A DNA stretch of 64,000 nucleotides from Nannochloropsis oceanica (lineage: Eukaryota; Sar; Eustigmatophyceae; Eustigmatales; Monodopsidaceae), in the NCBI GenBank assembly GCA_004519485.1, contig CP038113.1, forward strand, positions 1-64,000. The letters run 5' to 3'. Positions within the stretch are counted from its first letter, which is position 1. Every line of letters begins with the position of its first letter. Made by a program: the position numbers and the translations under genes. Below are positions 11,201 through 28,411 of the stretch, piece after piece. The notes under the pieces are model-generated. The model made no database searches. It had not been told where the DNA came from and saw nothing but the letters and a program-made list of their open reading frames with translations.

Positions 11201-12348
11201 GCTGTTTTGTAGTCGCCCAAACAGGCACTGACAACGCTGGCGACCAGTAAAATGATCACAATCAAATCCGCGAGTTGCCGAAACAGGATACCCAGCACCG
11301 ACGCCCGTGCCATGGGGGGGGTGCGGTTGTCGCCGTACACCTCCCTCCGGGCAAGTACCTCGGCCTCGGTGAGGCCTTTTTCGACCTGGGTCCGAAACAT
11401 GCCCAACACCTTTTTCACGTCCGTGTCCCAGTACTCGCCCTTTGGTGCCAGCAAGGGCTTAGGCTTCCGGTCTGGGTAATTCTCCACCTGCGCAACCTTT
11501 TGATACTTTTGGAAGAGGGCGTGTGCCCGAGGTTCTACGAGCTCTTCCCAATCGTTGCAAGCATTAAGCAGGCCCGTTAAGAACAGCACCGTCACAACCG
11601 CCAGTCGACGGATGTCCTCGACCGAAAACTTGATGGAAGACCAGCCCACCGTGTTCGTGATGTCCTCGTCGGGCGCCCCCTCGTCCTCCTCCACCTCTGT
11701 GATGGACAGCCACTGGTGCACTGCCAATGCCCGACGCAGATGTGCAACCGTCATGTTATTGTTTACAACCTCCCGAAAAGCAATCACGTCCTTGAGCATT
11801 CCACAAAATATAGTAAAGGCAAAAACTGCTTCCCGGGTCGGCACCGGCTTGGCCAAGAAGGGCACAGGCCCCCGCATATTGACGCGGCCCATAAAGAGAA
11901 GCAGTGCCCCCCGGAGACGTTCCATGAGTTCCGGAGTAAAAGCTGTAATGGAGCTGTTACGAATGCGCATCCGCCAGACGTAATGCAGACCCAAGAAGGC
12001 TTCACGCAACACCATGTCTTCGGCCGCGGATAATGTGGCTTGAGATCCGTAGCGAATCAAGTCCTCGAGCAACAAGGCAATGTGCTCCTCCACCGACGCT
12101 GTGCCATCATGGAAGCGATAAGAGGAGCATTGTTTCTTCAAAATGGACGGCGCCCCTCGGCTACGGGACAGATTCATTGTGCTGGCGCCATAGCTAGAGG
12201 CGTTGTTGAGATGGGGCATTCCAAGTGCCACGTACGGTAGGCTGCAAGCTGATAGAAAGGCTTGAAGTGTCCTGTGCTCTTGAATGGTACGGGTGCACAT
12301 TCGGCGGCGGGGTGAGGAGAACCATTTGTTTCTACCTGGAATCTCCAT
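8281..12348 (-). CDS. P-type (P2) cation-transporting ATPase, probably Ca2+/Mn2+-type
   Basis: This is an ATP-driven cation pump. Exons are 12348-9289 and 9159-8281, joined in phase (1312 aa). Visible motifs are TGES (about 469-472), IPEGL in M4 (586-590), the phosphorylated DKTGT (630-634) and TGDGVNDAP (991-999). A cation-ATPase N domain starts near residue 305. M5 carries N1059 and E1062 in SCNLSEV. M6 reads YANIVVDIPPSLALG with N1087 and D1091. In SERCA terms, Asn768, Glu771, Asn796 and Asp800 are kept, but Thr799 is Val. That resembles the single-site secretory-pathway PMR1/SPCA pumps, so I infer Ca2+ or Mn2+; a Na+/K+ role of ENA kind cannot be excluded. The roughly 300-residue N-terminal extension is unusually long and unrecognised. 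The only intron lacks a CCCT tract. Divergent from the Yip1 gene. Confidence 0.9.
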
Positions 12349-12865
12349 GTAGGAATTGGCAACGAGACACGATGCTCTGCCAAAATTTGCGTGTAACGTT
12401 CGTAACGGCCTCGGCCTCGTTAGGGAGTGAGTCTCTGTGGACCCGCACGCCGTAGGGTGGGGTGTATGTGTTTGCCGTCAAACAAGTCTTGGGTTTCTTT
12501 GCTCCACGAAGTCGTGGGGATGCGTGTCCTTGTGTGTGTGTGCGTGCCATGTGCATCGCGGGCACGTCACAGTCCTAGGGAAACGAAGGACAGTTGGCCG
12601 TTGCATTCCATTCTTGTTGGCGAAGCCTCCTTCTTATCTCCTCATGCACCCCTTTCGAACATGCCTGTTCAATTGCGTCCCCTTCATCTCCATGCACACA
12701 CAACTCACAGGTCGTCAACACACTGCGGTGCCAGGCGTAGACACGCAGCATGTCGTCAACAAACGATGGATCAGGCAAGACTCTCCCCATAAATCCTTTC
12801 CTTTCTCATGGAATTCACAGCAAACCCCCTCATCCTTCCTCCTCCTTCCTTCAGCAGGTGACTTC
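12349..12865. other. Divergent intergenic region, ATPase / Yip1
   Basis: This 517-bp stretch holds both 5' regions. It contains a GT-rich patch (12530-12545). I saw no clear TATA box or repeat. Confidence 0.5.
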
Positions 12866-14792
12866 ATGGCACCGTCCTACACAGAGAGTGCTTCGGCAGC
12901 CTTGCTTCGAGATCCAGAGACGGGTGGGGGGCAGATTAGGTCAGAAGCCACAGGGGCAGGAGAGGAGAATCAACCGGGAGGCGGTACGTGAGGATGGAGG
13001 AGAGGAGTAGGAGTAGGATTAGGAGAATGAGGATGAGGAGGAGGGAACCTTAATTTCATTCTATCACAGGAGGGTTGTGCGGCTGTCTGTCTGTCCGGTA
13101 TTACCAACCTTACTTCGACGTGGACACGGCGCACGTCAAGGACCGCATCCTCTATGCCATCTTCCCCTTCAATAAGGAGTCGACTTTCATCCAGGTAATG
13201 GCTCTCTTTCCCACTCTCCCTCCCTCCCTCTCTTTCTCTCTCCCTCCTCTCCTCCCCTCATAAGGGCCCTTATTCAACTCCTCTAAAGAGAATCTCACGT
13301 CGCTCGTCTCTCGCGCATTATCACAACCCTTGAAAACTCTCATTTCTCCCCTCCCCGCCCCCCTCTCTTAGCTCCTAGGCCCCAACCCTGATGCATATGG
13401 CCCATTCTGGGTAGCCACATCATTAATCTTTGTTATTGCCGTGGTATCCAACCTGAGCTCGTACTTCCACTTTGACGGGGAAGAGGGGAGCAAGTGGTGA
13501 GGGAGGGGGGAAGGGAGGGAGGGAGGGAGGGAGGAGACGAGGGAGTAAGGAGGCAGGGTTGATTGTACGGGCACGATTCACGTGATGGCCTTCATCATCA
13601 TGGGCGCTCACCACAAACCCCCTCCCTTTCTTTCCTCCCTCCCTCCCTCCCTCCCTCCCTCCCTCCTGCAGGACCTATGATTTCGCGGCAGTGGTCACCT
13701 GCGCCACCACCATCTACGGCTTTGCAGTGCGTGGGGAGAAGAGGGCAGGGAGAGATAGATGGAGGGGATGCACAATCTCCGAATGGCCTGTCATGGAAAA
13801 AAGTCACATCGTATTCACTTCCCGCCCCTCCCTCCCTCCCTCCCTCCCTCTCCCTCCCTCCCTCCCTCAGGCCTTCGTCCCACTCCTCCTCTGGGCTGCT
13901 CTGCGTTACATCAATCTGCCTCTTCCCTTCATCCAGACCATTGCCATCTACGGCTACTCCCTCGTTGCCTTTGTGCCCTTCACGGTAAGCTCTCCTTCCC
14001 TCCCTCCTTCCCTCCCTTCTCCCCCCTCCTTTACTCCCTCCTTCTGCCTTGGCCTGTGACTTGATCCATCGTCCATGGACGACTACTCACTCCTTGCCTG
14101 CTTTTAGCGAAAGCAAGCTCTCCCTCTCTTCCTCCCTCCTTCTCTCCTTTCCCCGGCTGCCTCAAACAGCTGCTGCTGCTGCTGCCACTGCTTCTATCGT
14201 CTTCCTCCTCTGACATCCTCTCCCTCCCTCCCTCCCTCCCTCCCTTCCTCCCTCCCTCCCTCCCTCCCTCAGTTTCTCAACTTCATCCCCGCCTCGGCCT
14301 TCCCATGGCTATCCGAAGCTGCTGCTGCTGCTGCTTCTGTTGTCTTCCTCCTCAAGGCCCTCGGTCCGGTCGTGACCGAAAAAGCCCCCACACAAGCAGT
14401 GCCGTTCCTGGCCGCGGTTGGGTAAGTAGGAGAGAGGAGAAAGACAGATGGATGGATGGATGGATGGATGGATGGATGGATGGATGGATGGATGGATGGA
14501 TGGATGGAGGGATGGATGGAGGGATTGATGGATGGAGGGATTGATGGATATATTGATGGATGGAGGGATTGATGGAGGGAGTGTCGATTCAGTTAAAGGA
14601 TGAGATCTTCAGTCTAGGACAGTTAGAAATTCACCTCCAAGGTCATCTCCCACATTTTACGCAAACCCCTCCCTCCTTCATTCCCTCCCTCCTCCTCTCC
14701 CTCCTTCCCTTCCTCCTTCCCTCCCTCCTTTATTTAGGGCGGTGCAGGTGGCCTTGGCCTTGACGATTAAGCTTGCCTTTTTCAAAAATTAA
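12866..14792 (+). CDS. Yip1-family Golgi/ER membrane protein
   Basis: Yip1-domain proteins are five-pass membrane proteins of the ER-Golgi that bind Rab GTPases and shape or sort transport vesicles. Exons: 12866-12983, 13070-13194, 13372-13496, 13672-13726, 13871-13984, 14273-14421 and 14738-14792; phases hold, giving about 246 aa. The family hallmark [17 protein letters not shown] is followed by [10 protein letters not shown]. The membrane segments [34 protein letters not shown], the Tyr-containing [13 protein letters not shown], an Ala-rich one ending SVVFLLKAL, and [12 protein letters not shown] come in order. The last segment runs to the C-terminus. This pattern fits the Yip2-5/YIPF1-2 side of the family. 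The N-terminus is hydrophilic and cytosolic. Every exon border is canonical; five introns end in CCCT-rich or T/C-rich pyrimidine tracts. Confidence 0.9.
14447..14577 (+). repeat. GGAT/GATG tetranucleotide microsatellite in Yip1 intron 6
   Basis: The GATG unit is repeated nearly perfectly for about 75 bp and then decays into GATGGAGGGATT variants. It lies wholly inside an intron and is likely to vary in length between strains. Confidence 0.9.
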
Positions 14793-15728
14793 GGAGCAGA
14801 CGCAATGCATGTAATGTTTACCGCCGAACACGCACGAGTGACACGAGGTGACGAGGGAAAGAGGAGGAATTCAAGAAGGAGAGGTGTGAGAGTAGAGGGG
14901 GAAGCAGAGGGAAAGAGGGAACCAAGATGATGAGGAGGAACAGAGAGACGGTAATCCTCGGCATTCGACCCTGTACGTGCGAGAGGAAAATATCGACGCG
15001 GTATGACAAACACACCCACCCCTTGGGGTGAGTGAAAGAAGAGCAAGTACGGATGGGAATGGGATTGCGTGGGATAGAAAGGAGCAGGAGCCGGTGGAGG
15101 AGGATGGAGGGAGGGGAGGATGGAGGGAGGGAGGGAGGGGAGGAGGGAGAGAGCGAAGGGGGGATCGCCTAATCCTTGAGGATTCGATGCTCCGCGCACT
15201 TCATAGTGTCGGCCTGTTTTGACAGGCGCCACGCAATAAAATTTAAAACGAGAGGCCCTTCCCAGGGACCTGTTCGAAGAAAAGAATTTAAGTGGCGTCA
15301 AATTAATGTCCAGTGGCGGTGTGGCGAGGGGGTTTTCCCACCATGCCGACTCCCCAAATGATAGAGGAATGCAGAGAGGGAAGGAGGAGGGCGAGCCAGT
15401 GAAAGGAGAGCACTTGCTGTCGGACACAGACGTGACGTCACAGACGGGAGGCAATTCCTCCTTCCCTTCATCTAGTGCCGATGCGATTGCGAAGAAGACA
15501 TAGACGACATCGAAAAAGATATAAAGAAAAAAAAAGAAGAAAAAGAAGTATCAAACTCACTCTTCTGTTAGTTTTCTTTCGCTTCTCCCCCCCCCCCGTC
15601 TACAAACGTGTCATTTATTGCCTTATTTCTTCCTGATGTCGTTACTGTCCCCCGAGGTACTGCTCGATGGATCGATGTCACGTTTATTACACTATACTAG
15701 AGTACAGGCATTAGGCCTAGGTGGCTTC
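14793..15728. other. Convergent intergenic region, Yip1 / polyQ PPR gene
   Basis: This stretch holds the 3' regions of the two flanking genes. A minus-strand open frame at 15454-14789 (221 aa) is Ser/Pro-rich without recognisable domains and overlaps the Yip1 stop, so I do not call it a gene. A T/C and poly-C stretch lies near 15575-15600. Confidence 0.55.
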
Positions 15729-21644
<5,916 letters not shown>

Positions 21645-23019
21645 GATTTATGTCTCGCGTGCGGCAGGGTCCAAGGTAAAAGTGACGAATAAGCAGAAAG
21701 CTAGGCCAGCAGCACTCTCCCTCGAACCCAGCAACGATTGGTAAGGATAAGTGTTACCTTCCTCTTCTTGTGTGCAAGAAAATTCCTGTGTGCGTAGATT
21801 GCGGGGATTGTGAGCGTGAGGTTTGGTGCACTCAGTCGAGTAATATGACATGGGGGGGCAACACGAAGATGCACAGATTCCGGGTCGCTTGGCGATGATC
21901 GACCAATGTAGCTCCATGGCCAACTTCGGTGCATGATCGCACGGGCATTTACAAAATGAAGCAGGCAGTAGAAAAATTGGCAAGTATGATTATATATCAT
22001 TGTTGCGCCTCAGCTGCATACATACAACGCAATGTCCAAATATAAAGCTTGTATTCTAGCATCGGCCGCAGACGTTTAACACACAACCTTCACCTGCACA
22101 TTCGGGGTGTCCACACGAGCGTTTACCTCAAATGGCCATCCATTCATATTAATTTGGGCCATTTTCATATCTCAAATTTAACTTAAAACACTTTTCATTT
22201 TCATTTTCCGACGTCACCGCCTCCTGCCCTCCGTGGCACCGCGTACTTCACATGAATGCCGCACCAGAATGCCATCTGTTTTTTCCTTCGCTTTTTACCT
22301 CTTTCCCTCTTTTCCCTATTGCCCCCTTCCTCTTCATCCTCTTTCTACTTGCGGTCCCTGTGAGAAAGGAGTGAAGGGGGAGCATAATAAAATCGATTAT
22401 TTTCTTTCAGTGCACACCCCTGGGGGGCCTTATTGCGGCGCGTGCTGAAGCAGGCCAACACTGAACCGTGCATAGGATCAACTCTAAATGAGCGGAGCAC
22501 TCAGAGAGCACTTAAGAAATCTCAGGTCTTGGGCGGCTCTGACACATATATGCCCGTCCTTGACAGTATGTACGAAGAAAATCGACATTTTCCGATCAGT
22601 CTCATCTGCACCCTGGTCATCTATATAAATATGCTCAAAACCCAGCCCTGCTAGGTTTCGGGTAAACCGCTCCTGCGCGTAAATTTGAAACATTTATACC
22701 GCATTTATACATTAAAATCCTTCTCTGATTTGGTTGAGTTACATCCTTTTGTGAGCATCAACCCACGAGACAAACGACTGCTTGCTGCCCCCGTGTGCCG
22801 GTAAATGTGAGGATTGAAAGAGGGTTAATTAACTGTGATGAAGCATTGAGAAGCATACTTTTCTCCATCCATTCATGCACTAAATAGATGAGAGGCTTCA
22901 ATATTTGCCGATTGGGTAAATACGATGCCCGCTATTTTGCCTTCGAGCGGTAGCACGTTATATTTTAAATTAACGAACGTAACGGAACGTTTCACCAGCA
23001 CGCATGACATCTCGAAAAA
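21645..23019. other. Divergent intergenic region, PPR / COPI-associated-like
   Basis: This 1.4-kb stretch separates two divergent genes. It is free of CCCT/GGGA tracts and is AT-richer than the genes, especially 22020-22210 and 22640-23000. The small open frames in it show no recognisable motif. It must hold both promoters; I could not place a TATA box. Confidence 0.55.
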
Positions 23020-23454
23020 ATGACCCCCTATATCATCTTTCACCCCAACGGTGCTAACGCGCTGCATACCACTCACTACTCTGCATTTAAATACCCTGAA
23101 CAGGTCCCGCGCGAGCTCCTGCCTTCAAGCCGCACCGCCCTGTCCCGTTCCATTTACCCTACAAGCCCCAAGCATATGAAGGCTATCATCCACAAAACCA
23201 CCACCACCCTAGCCAAACAAGTACAGCAACAGGGCCAAGCAATCCACCGACAAGAGTCCACGGCCTTAGTCTCCCGGAACGACGATGATGAGGACATTGA
23301 TGAGGAGGTAATCTGTCTCAAGGAAGAGGAGGATAAAGAGGGAGAGGTTGACGTGGAGCAAGGCAAGAGCAAGACACCATCATCCTTGGTTGCCATGGCC
23401 TCGGGCGCTGGTGATACGTGCCAAAGCCACAATAACCATTATCATAATAATTAT

Positions 23455-23506
<52 letters not shown>

Positions 23507-24783
23507 GGCATAGCCCACAGCCCTTGCGCCTCTCGCCCTTGTCTCCGCGAGCCCAACAGCACGCGGCTGATGAAGGCGAAGGAAACAAAGGGGGAAAGAT
23601 AATCGGTCATCGAGACAGCCAAGACAAAGTACAGACTTCAGGAGAAAGCAGCACCGGCACCTGCACTGCCGCCGGGAGGAGCGGCACGCCAGGGAAGAGC
23701 AACAGCAGCAGCAGCAGCAGCAGCAGTGACAACTTAAGCAGTAGCAGAGATACTACCATCACTGTACAAGACCAATCATCACGTCCCAAGAAGACCAACA
23801 ACAGTGGGATCACTTCCAAATGCTCACAAGGCGGTAGAAGAGGAAACTACCACCCCCTTCCCCCACCCCCCCTGGCCGAGCAAGACAACCACCATCAACA
23901 AGACGCACAAACAAGCAGCCTGGCCAATAACCTGGCGGGGAAAATGAATATCGTCGCCAATCTGGCCTATGTCCGCAAGACGCAAGAGGTAGTAGAGCTC
24001 CGCAACCTCTCTACCGACGGTCCACGCTTGAGCAAGGCCCTCGGGCTGCTAGGAGGGGTGATGGTAGCCACTCACCAATTTTACGGCCTCGTCTCCTCCT
24101 TCTCCTCCCTCCCGTCCTCTTCCCTTGTCCTTCCCCTCCTCGTCCTCCATCAATCCCTTTCTCTCTTTCTCAGCCTTGCCACAATCCTGCTAGAATGCCG
24201 CTCTGTCCTGTGCTCCCTCCACATGCACAAAAAAACGCGCGAATACTTCAAATTCCTTTCCTACCTCTGGGGCCGCGGCCTCCTCTATCTCTTCACCGGC
24301 GCCATTCTCTCCCTGCGGTTTCTTCCTTTCTCCCCCACCTCCTCTTCTCCTTTCTCCTCTTCCTCTTCTCCTCCTCCATTCCCTCCTACGACCCTAGTCG
24401 ACATGCTCTCCTCTCTCTACTTCACCCTCCTTGGCCTTTTCCTCCTCCTCCTCTCCCTCCACTACCACCGGCGGCTTTCCTCCTCTTCCTCTTCCTCCTC
24501 ATCATATTCCCTCTCTTCCTCCTCCCCCTCCCTCCCACCCTCCCTCCTCCCCCATACCATTCCCACTATCGATGACCCCCTACTTCTCCTCCGCTCCAAA
24601 TTTGCGCGAGCCGATATATACTCCCAAGGCAAGATTCCCTCGACGGATCTGGCCACGATTTGTGCTGAATTAGGGTCGCGTCTATCGCACCAGGAGTTGG
24701 AAGGCGCGATCTTGACGCTGGACGCAAATAGAAATGGGGAGGTGGCCTACGATGACTTTGTGGAATGGTGGCGGGGGAGGTGA
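23020..24783 (+). CDS. COPI-associated/TVP15-like membrane protein with C-terminal EF-hands
   Basis: This is a single-exon gene of 587 aa. The first 300 residues are low-complexity and hydrophilic: an acidic patch, 15 Gln from CAG repeats (23458-23502), Ser runs and His/Asn patches. The second half has four membrane spans. These are LGLLGGVMVATHQFYGLV, a Leu-rich span ending LATILLECRSVL, GRGLLYLFTGAILSL and SSLYFTLLGLFLLLLSLHYH. The motif EYFKFLSYLWGRGLLYLFTG resembles the COPI-associated/TVP15 family of Golgi membrane proteins. The C-terminus carries an EF-hand pair: a degenerate loop beginning ARADIYSQGKIP and a canonical loop DANRNGEVAYDD, as found in protist members of that family. I infer Ca2+ responsiveness in the early secretory pathway. 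Start 23020 is the first Met; 23176 (MKAIIHKTT) is an alternative. Confidence 0.68.
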
Positions 24784-25488
24784 GCCTCAATGTAGTCTTT
24801 TATCTCCCCCTTTTCTCCTCTCTCTCTCGATTTTTGCCTCCTCCTTCTCTCCTAAATCCTCGCCTCTGTCCTATCTTCCGCTTGTATATCTACATGACGT
24901 ATCAACATGGCGTATCAATAAAAGAGCGAAGGAGAGTTTGAGAGATTCAGATACAGGAGAAAGACAATACGTTCCATGATTAAATTAAATTAATTAAGCG
25001 ACACACCGTGCATGTGTTGTAGAGGAGGAAAAGCACAATCAAGTTATTTCCAAAATAGAAGAAAAATGATAGCGATAGCAGCTGAAGTCGACTTCTATGC
25101 GCGTCAAGCAAAGAGCGTTGTCCAGGTTTATCCGATCCTCTTTCTTGTCTTATCCTGAATTCATTTGGTTCCCCTACAAATGGCGGTATGTACACGTTGT
25201 GCGGGCTCTCCGCCTTAACACTTCCTGACCTAATTATTTACACACATCTATATTCTCCATTTGCATCGTTTCCCCTCCTGATTGTCCACAAACCAACGGG
25301 CGAACTTTCATATATTTCGAGGGGTCTGCACGTGTGCGAAAAAATACTTCGCTGTGCACGGTCGCCCGCACTTGCCCCAGGCATCGAGTCTTTTCGTGTA
25401 CTCTCCCCCCCACTGTCCTCAGGATTCAGAATGAGATTCAAACAAACAAACGTACTCTGACACTCCTGGATAGTGAGAGATCTCAAGC
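24784..25488. other. Convergent intergenic region
   Basis: This stretch contains the 3' ends of the EF-hand membrane protein gene and of the DsbA-fold gene. A pyrimidine-rich stretch (24795-24880) is followed by an AATAAA-like region near 24915 and AT-rich DNA. No gene was recognised. Confidence 0.55.
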
Positions 25489-26295
25489 TCAGTCTTTGCG
25501 TTCCGCGCGCGCCAACAAGGGCTCCAGGTACATCTTCCAGTCTTGCAACCCACTCTCACTGTCTAAACCGGGAACCATAATCTGGTTTATCATAAACATT
25601 GGCGTCCCAAACACGGAGCGGATCGCCGCGTACTTGAATGAAACCCGAACAGCTTCCTCTACCTCGCCCAATTCCAGGCCCTGCTTGACTCTCTTGTCGC
25701 TTAGCCCGGTAGTTTCGCGAACCCAGCCTTGAACGCGCTCACTTACTTCGGCGTAACTCATGTCTTTTGTTTCTTCATTCAACACGTCCGATTGGCGGTC
25801 GAAAGCGACGTCCATGTAGTCAAGGGCGGCAGTGTCGTTGGCATAGAGGGCGGCGATAACGGCTCCTTTAGCGACTGGAGGGAGGGGAGGAAGGAAAGTT
25901 GACAGGAAAATATGAGTCAATTTTTGCTTTGCGAGTTCACGCGATGGGCGAGGAGGCTTGTGAAATGCAAGAGGCAAACAGCACTCACCCAAGAAAGCAT
26001 TGGTATGGTATGGCAGAGGAAACTGATGAAAGCGCCATTGCACGTCCCGGCCATACATCTCAATCACCTCCTTAATCACAGGCCAGGCATTTTTTGTGTC
26101 GACACAGACGAGATCCAGGAAGAAATCGACGCGCGCGCTGGAGGAAGGCTCACCGAGGATCACGACGCTGTACTCCGAGGCGGTCAAGGGCAAGGCAGGA
26201 GGATCTGCCGCGCGGGCGGCGGGGACGAGGGATAGGTGAAGAAGGAGGGAGAGCAGGAGGAGGGAAAAAAGGCGAAAGGCGTAGGCGGTTTCCAT
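25489..26295 (-). CDS. Secreted or ER DsbA/thioredoxin-4-fold protein
   Basis: Two exons, 26295-25989 and 25874-25489, are joined in phase (230 aa). A classical signal peptide runs MAYAFRLF-like at the start (METAYAFRLFSLLLLSLLLH) and ends near AARAAD. The mature protein has a thioredoxin-like fold with an inserted helical domain. It reads ARVDFFLDLVCVDTKNAWPV, then the WRFHQFPLPYHTNAF strand and the cis-Pro loop FGTPMFMING-like (FGTPMFMINQ). The place of the CxxC site is CVDT, so only the first Cys remains, as in several plant and algal members of this group. Its substrate is unknown. A disulfide isomerase activity is doubtful; peroxidase-like or binding roles are possible. An upstream in-frame Met at 26448 would put a hydrophilic leader before the signal peptide and is less likely. 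Confidence 0.75.
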   Translation of the reverse strand: METAYAFRLFSLLLLSLLLHLSLVPAARAADPPALPLTASEYSVVILGEPSSSARVDFFLDLVCVDTKNAWPVIKEVIEMYGRDVQWRFHQFPLPYHTNAFLGECCLPLAFHKPPRPSRELAKQKLTHIFLSTFLPPLPPVAKGAVIAALYANDTAALDYMDVAFDRQSDVLNEETKDMSYAEVSERVQGWVRETTGLSDKRVKQGLELGEVEEAVRVSFKYAAIRSVFGTPMFMINQIMVPGLDSESGLQDWKMYLEPLLARAERKD

Positions 26296-27208
26296 GCTGA
26301 AGGTGGTCTTGAGAGAGCTTGTAGGGTGCAGATCTGTGTGCTGTGGAGAGAGGTTGGGCTCCCAACTGGAAGGGGGCAAGTGAGAGGAAAGTTGTCGGTT
26401 GCTAAAAAAGATGATGCGGGCCTGCGGAAAGGACAGAGGCGTGACCACGCTCTGCTCATGCCAATGTGATTACCGCAGTTTAGCCATCTAGCTTGCGACG
26501 AGCGTGCGTGCGACAATCCCAGGGCAGGGCAGAGGAGGAAGAAGCTGCAAGGCTCCGTTTGGCCCCGCTTCAGCTCTTCGCGCCATGGCCTCCCTCTTTT
26601 CCTTTTGCCTTCACGTCTCACGCCGCCTCACCACATGCAGAGCGAACATAACACAAGACGCCCGTAACGAGGCTGGTCGTCTCATTGTCAAGGGTTGTGT
26701 GGGTCAGTCAAAACGGTCCACTGCGTTTGTCGAACTCTGCTTTTGGCCCTGCTTGTGGTTGAAGACAGGAAGCGGCGATGATCACAAATCCGTGACCGTG
26801 AGCCAACACCACCCTAAATACCCTAGGTCCCAGGCGCCCCACTGCACGACGGACATTGGTGTGGGCGCACTGTGCTGCGACAGGCTGGTAGCTGGCTTTG
26901 CTGCCAGCCGTGAGGAGGGGAAAACATTTCACATTTCTTCCTTTTCTCGCGCACACCACGACACGTCCTCGCTAACCCTATTCCCTTCATGACATGACAA
27001 CAGCAGGGACTGCCGCCAACACGAGGAGGGCCAGGCACATCATTGTCTACTCTTATTGACGACGACAGAAGGGAGGTGATCGACTCTTAGCATCTGCACC
27101 TGCAGCCGCATCAGCAGCCGCACTAGTAGCAGTAGTAGCAGGCTCGAGCAATAGCAAGAGCGACACTAGCTCCGCTTGTACCAGCAGTACTGCCACACCA
27201 CTGTCACC
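26296..27208. other. Divergent intergenic region, DsbA-fold / Mpv17-like
   Basis: This 913-bp stretch holds the two 5' regions. CAG/AGC-rich sequence near 27095-27185 directly precedes the Mpv17-like start. No gene was supported; plus-strand 26504-26992 is open but without recognisable motifs. Confidence 0.5.
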
Positions 27209-28411
27209 ATGGCTATTCAAGGAGGCTCCACCAGACTTATCTCCTCCCTCTCCCTGCTTCTTTCCTTACTCGTCTCCCTTCTCCTCCTGCCCGACACGGT
27301 CGGGAAAAAGACCAACCTCACCGCGTCCTCCATCCCCACCTCCGACGATAGCTGCTTCTTCGATTATCGCATCCGTCGGTGCGAGCCCGTGAGTCACTGC
27401 CACTACAAGTACCGATTCCTCGACGCCACATTCTCGGAGTCGTGTCGTTTGAAAGTTCAAAAACCGCGCGTCACGCCATACTACAAGGGCAAGATCGCTG
27501 GAAACCCGGCCGTGATCGCCGCAGGGGCCACTGCCTTGTTTGGTATGGACATTGCGGCCATCATCTTCACACCATTGCTGCAGAATTTTCCGATTAGTTT
27601 CAATGTTGTCCAGGGGTTCATTCTGTGCCTGGCAGGCGATACGTACTTTCAGATCTTGGAGCAGGGGGGCTTGAGGGGCGTGAAGAAGGTGGGGGTAAAG
27701 GCCTGGCGCGCTGTGAGGTCCGGCTTGATCGGCGCCTTGAACAATGGGCTGATCCACTACAGCTACTACAAATACATCGATCGTCGGTTCCCGTACCACT
27801 TATTTACAGAGGAGCGATTCGGGAAGGCCGAGGGGACGTACTACAAGCTATGTGTGGCCTGGGCCAAGTATTGGATCGAATGGCCGACCATCGGGGTTTA
27901 TAAGATCGCGTCTATGATGGTTTTGACCGCAGCGTTGGACGGAGGGGTAGGGTGGAAGAAGCGCTTTGCCAAGCTGCCGGAGAAGTTTCGAAAGCGCTTT
28001 TTGCTGACGTGGTTGCGGTCTTTGCAAGTGTGGCCGGTGTATGACACGATTTTATATGCCTACGTGCCTGCGAGCCATCGGCCGCTGTTTAACACCTTCA
28101 TGTCAATTGCTTGGGGGGGCTACCTGAGCTCGATTTCTCAACCGGCGGCGGAGGAGAGTGGGGAGGGAGGTATCGGTGTGTTGGAGGAGTTGAAGGAAGC
28201 CGTGAGGGAGGAGAGGGAGAGACATGTGCGTATGGAGGGTGGGGAGGAACAGGAGGAAGGGAAGGAGGAGGCACTGGAGCACGATGCATTGATGGAAGAA
28301 GTGTGGCAAGAGGCTAAGGAGGAGGCCGAAAGAAGAAGGAGGATCATGGCGGGCGGAGGGGAAGAGGAGGAAGGGGAAGAGGAAGAGGACGAGGATAAAG
28401 AAGAGCTGTAA
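27209..28411 (+). CDS. Mpv17/PMP22-family membrane protein
   Basis: This is a single-exon gene of 400 aa. The family comprises small four-span channel-like proteins of mitochondria, peroxisomes or plastids. The signature region is clear: LCLAGDTYFQILEQ, then LNNGLIHYSYYKYIDRRFP, KYWIEWPTIGVYKIAS, and the hallmark LQVWPVYDTILYAYVPASHR followed by WGGYLSSIS. Two features are unusual. A hydrophobic N-terminal leader (LISSLSLLLSLLVSLLLLPD) points to entry into the ER or plastid, followed by a Cys-containing segment (DSCFFDYRIRRCEPVSHCHY). There is also a Glu-rich, probably helical C-terminal tail of about 100 residues. I chose the Met at 27209 because it directly precedes the leader; 27176 would add 11 residues. 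The membrane of residence cannot be read from sequence alone. Confidence 0.8.
   Translation: MAIQGGSTRLISSLSLLLSLLVSLLLLPDTVGKKTNLTASSIPTSDDSCFFDYRIRRCEPVSHCHYKYRFLDATFSESCRLKVQKPRVTPYYKGKIAGNPAVIAAGATALFGMDIAAIIFTPLLQNFPISFNVVQGFILCLAGDTYFQILEQGGLRGVKKVGVKAWRAVRSGLIGALNNGLIHYSYYKYIDRRFPYHLFTEERFGKAEGTYYKLCVAWAKYWIEWPTIGVYKIASMMVLTAALDGGVGWKKRFAKLPEKFRKRFLLTWLRSLQVWPVYDTILYAYVPASHRPLFNTFMSIAWGGYLSSISQPAAEESGEGGIGVLEELKEAVREERERHVRMEGGEEQEEGKEEALEHDALMEEVWQEAKEEAERRRRIMAGGGEEEEGEEEEDEDKEEL

Noticed and set aside
14789-15454. 221-codon minus-strand open frame
   Set aside because: It overlaps the Yip1 stop, contains a PSLPPS run from a CCCT tract and shows no motif.
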